A stretch of DNA of 64,000 nucleotides from Lachnoclostridium sp. An118 (GTDB lineage: Bacteria; Bacillota; Clostridia; Lachnospirales; Lachnospiraceae): assembly GCF_002160985.1 (NCBI RefSeq), contig NZ_NFLQ01000002.1:186001-250000 (forward strand), in the 5' to 3' direction. Under the pieces are notes generated by a model. That model saw only the letters and a program-made list of their open reading frames with translations, was not told the DNA's origin and made no database searches. Shown in pieces: positions 61,585 to 64,000 of this stretch; the stretch's first letter is position 1, and each line of letters begins with the position of its first letter. The position numbers and the translations under genes were made by a program.

Positions 61585-62442
61585 ATGAGCTGGCTTGACA
61601 AACTGGAGCGCAGATTTGGCAGATTTGCCATCCATAATCTGATGTATTATATTATCATACTATATGTTGTGGGACTGGTCATCCAGCTTTTTGCCCCCTC
61701 CTTTTATTATCAGTATCTTTCTCTGGATGTAGGCGCCATCCTGCACGGACAGCTCTGGCGGGTCGTGACCTTTATCATACAGCCGCCCCAGAGCAGCTAT
61801 ATCTTCATGGTCTTTGCCCTCTATCTCTACTATATGCTGGGCAGGGAGCTGGAACGCACATGGGGCGCATTCCGTTTTAACCTGTATTTCTTTGCAGGAA
61901 TGCTCTTCCATGTGATCGCGGCCTTTGCGGCCTACTTTATAACAGGAGTATCCTTCCCGCTGGGGACATGGTATCTGAATATGTCGCTTTTCCTGGCTTT
62001 TGCCGCCATCTATCCGGATATGCAGTTCTATCTGTTTTTCATGATCCCGGTGAAGGCGAAATGGCTGGGCTGGCTGGACGGACTGTATTTCCTTTATACC
62101 ATTGTGCAGGCCTTCCTTCCGGCTTATGGCGGAGGCGTGTTCGGGGTTGTCTACCAGTCCAATGCCATTGCGGCGGCTGTGTCCATCCTCAACTTTGTCA
62201 TATTTTTCCTGGGCTCCAGGAATATGCACCGTTTTTCTCCCAAGCAGCAGAGGAGAAAGAGACAGTTCCAGCAGAGGATGCGCCCGGAGCACCACTATGC
62301 AGGCGGCGCCCGGCACCGCTGTGCCGTGTGCGGAAGGACAGAGCTGGATGATCCGGCACTGGAGTTCAGATACTGTTCCAAGTGCAATGGAAATTATGAG
62401 TACTGCCAGGATCATCTGTTTACACACATCCATGTGAAATAG
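61585..62442 (+). CDS. Rhomboid-like membrane protein without catalytic serine, with zinc-finger-like tail
   Basis: A 285-residue protein with about six TM helices in rhomboid/Derlin order (a first TM near residue 20, HGQLWRVVTFI as the loop-1 equivalent, then LGRELERTWGAFRFN). The serine motif GxSG that rhomboid proteases carry in TM4 is absent (YLNMSLFLAF there), so proteolysis is unlikely. A basic stretch (PKQQRRKRQFQQRMR) leads to a cysteine/histidine tail: CAVC, YCSKC, EYCQDH and THIH. This could form a two-zinc RING-like or treble-clef module. Derlin-like membrane handling is a possible role. GGGAGG precedes the ATG at a rather long spacing. Confidence 0.8.
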   Translation: MSWLDKLERRFGRFAIHNLMYYIIILYVVGLVIQLFAPSFYYQYLSLDVGAILHGQLWRVVTFIIQPPQSSYIFMVFALYLYYMLGRELERTWGAFRFNLYFFAGMLFHVIAAFAAYFITGVSFPLGTWYLNMSLFLAFAAIYPDMQFYLFFMIPVKAKWLGWLDGLYFLYTIVQAFLPAYGGGVFGVVYQSNAIAAAVSILNFVIFFLGSRNMHRFSPKQQRRKRQFQQRMRPEHHYAGGARHRCAVCGRTELDDPALEFRYCSKCNGNYEYCQDHLFTHIHVK

Positions 62443-62532
62443 ACAGCAGACATTTACGGAGGCGCATCCGGCGCCCGGTCAGATAGAAATGAAATGAGTC
62501 AGATGAGTGAAGAAGTGGAGGAATGAAGAGAA

Positions 62533-63975
62533 ATGAGTATGAAAAAAACAAAGATCATTTGTACCATGGGACCGAATACAAATGATGAGAACCTGATGAG
62601 AGAGCTTGTGAAAAACGGCATGGATATTGCCCGTTTCAATTTTTCTCACGGCGACCACCAGGAACAGAAAATGAGAATGGACATGCTCAAGAAGATCCGC
62701 GATGAGGAAAACAGACCGGTTGCGATTCTTCTTGATACAAAAGGACCGGAGATCCGTACCGGCCTGCTGAAAGATGGTAAGAAAGTACAGCTTCAGACAG
62801 GCGGGAAATTTACGCTGACAGCGGAGGAGACAGTGGGAGATGAGAACGGCGTTTCCATCAGCTATCCCGGACTTGTGGACGACGTGTCTGTGGGAAGCAG
62901 GATCCTCATCGACGACGGTCTGATCGAGCTGAAAGTTACCGGCAAGTCGGAGAAAAAGATCGTCTGTGTCATCGAGAACGGCGGCGAGCTGGGAGAGCGT
63001 AAGGGCGTCAATGTGCCTAATGTTCCGGTGCGGCTTCCGGCCATTACAGATAAAGACAGGGAGGACCTGCGATTCGGCGTGGAGCAGGGCGTTGATTTTA
63101 TCGCAGCCTCCTTTGTCCGCAACGCAGAGTGCATTGTGGAGATCCGCGCTTTCTTAAATGAGTGCGGCGCTCCCTACACACCTATCATTGCCAAGATTGA
63201 AAATGCCGAGGGAATTAAGAACATTGACGAGATCATCCGCTGCGCGGACGGCATCATGGTTGCCAGAGGAGACCTGGGCGTGGAGATCCCGGCGGAGGAG
63301 GTTCCCTATCTCCAGAAGATGATCATCCAGAAATGCAATTACTATTACAAGCCGGTCATCACAGCCACTCAGATGCTGGACTCCATGATCCGCAATCCGC
63401 GCCCCACAAGAGCGGAGGTGACAGACGTGGCCAATGCGGTGTACGACGGGACCGACGCGGTCATGCTCTCCGGCGAGACGGCCCAGGGCAAGTATCCGGT
63501 GGAGGCGCTCCAGATGATGGTACATATCGTGTGCAACACGGAGGACCATCTGGATTACGACATGATGCTGAGAAAGGCTGAGGAGCATCGGATGAAGGGC
63601 ATTTCAACAGCTATAGGACATGCCTCCGTCACCACAGCCTACAACCTGGGAGCAAAATGCATCATCACTCCCTCTGTATCCGGAGCTACGGCAAGAGTAG
63701 TGTCCAAGTTCAAGCCGAGAACACCTATCATCGGTGTGACGCCGGACGAGCGGACTCTGCGCAGGATGCAGATCTACTGGGGAGTCTGCCCTATGAAGTC
63801 TATCCAGTTCAACTCCACGGAGGATATCTGCTCCAGCGCCATCGAGCTTGTCTGTGCAAAACAGCTTGCTGAGACAGGGGACGTGGTCGTGCTGACGGCG
63901 GGACTTCCGTCAAGGAATACAGACAGAGGACGCGAGGGCGCCAGCAACATGATGCGGATCGCGGTCATCGAATAA
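62533..63975 (+). CDS. pyk: Pyruvate kinase
   Basis: A 480-residue pyruvate kinase for the last ATP-yielding step of glycolysis. It shows TKIICTMGPNTND, ARFNFSHGDH, LLDTKGPEIRTG, the catalytic block IIAKIENAEGIKNIDEII and MVARGDLGVEIP, and the ATQMLDSMI helix. The C-terminal regulatory domain is present but the extra PEP-utiliser-like domain of some Bacillus enzymes is not. The first ATG at 62533 is followed by another at 62539; GGAGG lies 11 nt upstream of the first. It is the last gene in the window, with 25 bp after the stop. Confidence 0.98.
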   Translation: MSMKKTKIICTMGPNTNDENLMRELVKNGMDIARFNFSHGDHQEQKMRMDMLKKIRDEENRPVAILLDTKGPEIRTGLLKDGKKVQLQTGGKFTLTAEETVGDENGVSISYPGLVDDVSVGSRILIDDGLIELKVTGKSEKKIVCVIENGGELGERKGVNVPNVPVRLPAITDKDREDLRFGVEQGVDFIAASFVRNAECIVEIRAFLNECGAPYTPIIAKIENAEGIKNIDEIIRCADGIMVARGDLGVEIPAEEVPYLQKMIIQKCNYYYKPVITATQMLDSMIRNPRPTRAEVTDVANAVYDGTDAVMLSGETAQGKYPVEALQMMVHIVCNTEDHLDYDMMLRKAEEHRMKGISTAIGHASVTTAYNLGAKCIITPSVSGATARVVSKFKPRTPIIGVTPDERTLRRMQIYWGVCPMKSIQFNSTEDICSSAIELVCAKQLAETGDVVVLTAGLPSRNTDRGREGASNMMRIAVIE

Positions 63976-64000
63976 AGAAAATGATACAGCCGGCAGGGGC

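Overview
The window comes from a GC-rich, spore-forming, strictly anaerobic Firmicute, most likely a Lachnospiraceae-type gut Clostridium. The evidence is Shine-Dalgarno sites of the AGGAGG type, the sporulation genes spoIVA and a spoVB-like flippase, a giant 2-hydroxyacyl-CoA dehydratase activase-like Fe-S protein, a TRAP transporter and C_GCAxxG_C_C and FUSC family proteins. I cannot name the species from sequence alone.

Layout. 0-9.6 kb: 3' end of a UvrD-type helicase, a DUF1292 protein, an orphan sugar-binding lipoprotein, a GH13/GlgX-like protein that has lost its catalytic residues, TraX-like and DUF5662 proteins, luxS, a histidine phosphatase behind a long repeat-filled leader, trpS and a divergent PRPP synthetase. 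9.7-14.2 kb: a radical-SAM/DUF512 protein, then the housekeeping run der-plsY-gpsA. A 277-bp MITE-like element with long terminal inverted repeats fills the gap after gpsA.

14.5-29.1 kb is the distinctive accessory part. It has a LysR regulator, a divergent operon (TIM-barrel isomerase/dehydratase-like protein, FadH-type flavin/Fe-S ene-reductase, YdiB-type shikimate/quinate dehydrogenase, MFS transporter), a TRAP transporter, a two-component system with an RsgI-like protein and a PepSY lipoprotein, and a second YdiB-type dehydrogenase with a type I dehydroquinase. No other shikimate biosynthesis gene is present. I read this as a catabolic hydroaromatic (quinate/shikimate) regulon with a probable reductive step. 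The LysR operon promoter and the aroE-aroD promoter carry similar T-N11-A boxes, each about 65 bp upstream of the predicted transcription start.

29.3-45.4 kb: spoIVA, an ABC exporter behind a consensus promoter with a GntR-like operator, mgsA, a methyltransferase, hslO, nadE, small membrane and redox proteins, a FUSC protein with a disrupted 3' end, an S1-domain protein, a CBS-type Mn-pyrophosphatase, a flavin reductase and a SpoVB-like flippase. 45.5-48.8 kb: an Rrf2(IscR)-nifS-nifU-mnmA sulfur-transfer operon with a 25-bp operator at its start. 48.9-64 kb: a PHP phosphatase and lower glycolysis (gap, pgk, tpiA, gpmI, pyk; no eno). Three 119-bp tandem repeats lie between pgk and tpiA. This part also holds an esterase, an HD protein, a HAD pseudogene with an internal deletion, the giant activase and a rhomboid-like protein without a catalytic serine but with a C-terminal zinc-finger-like tail.
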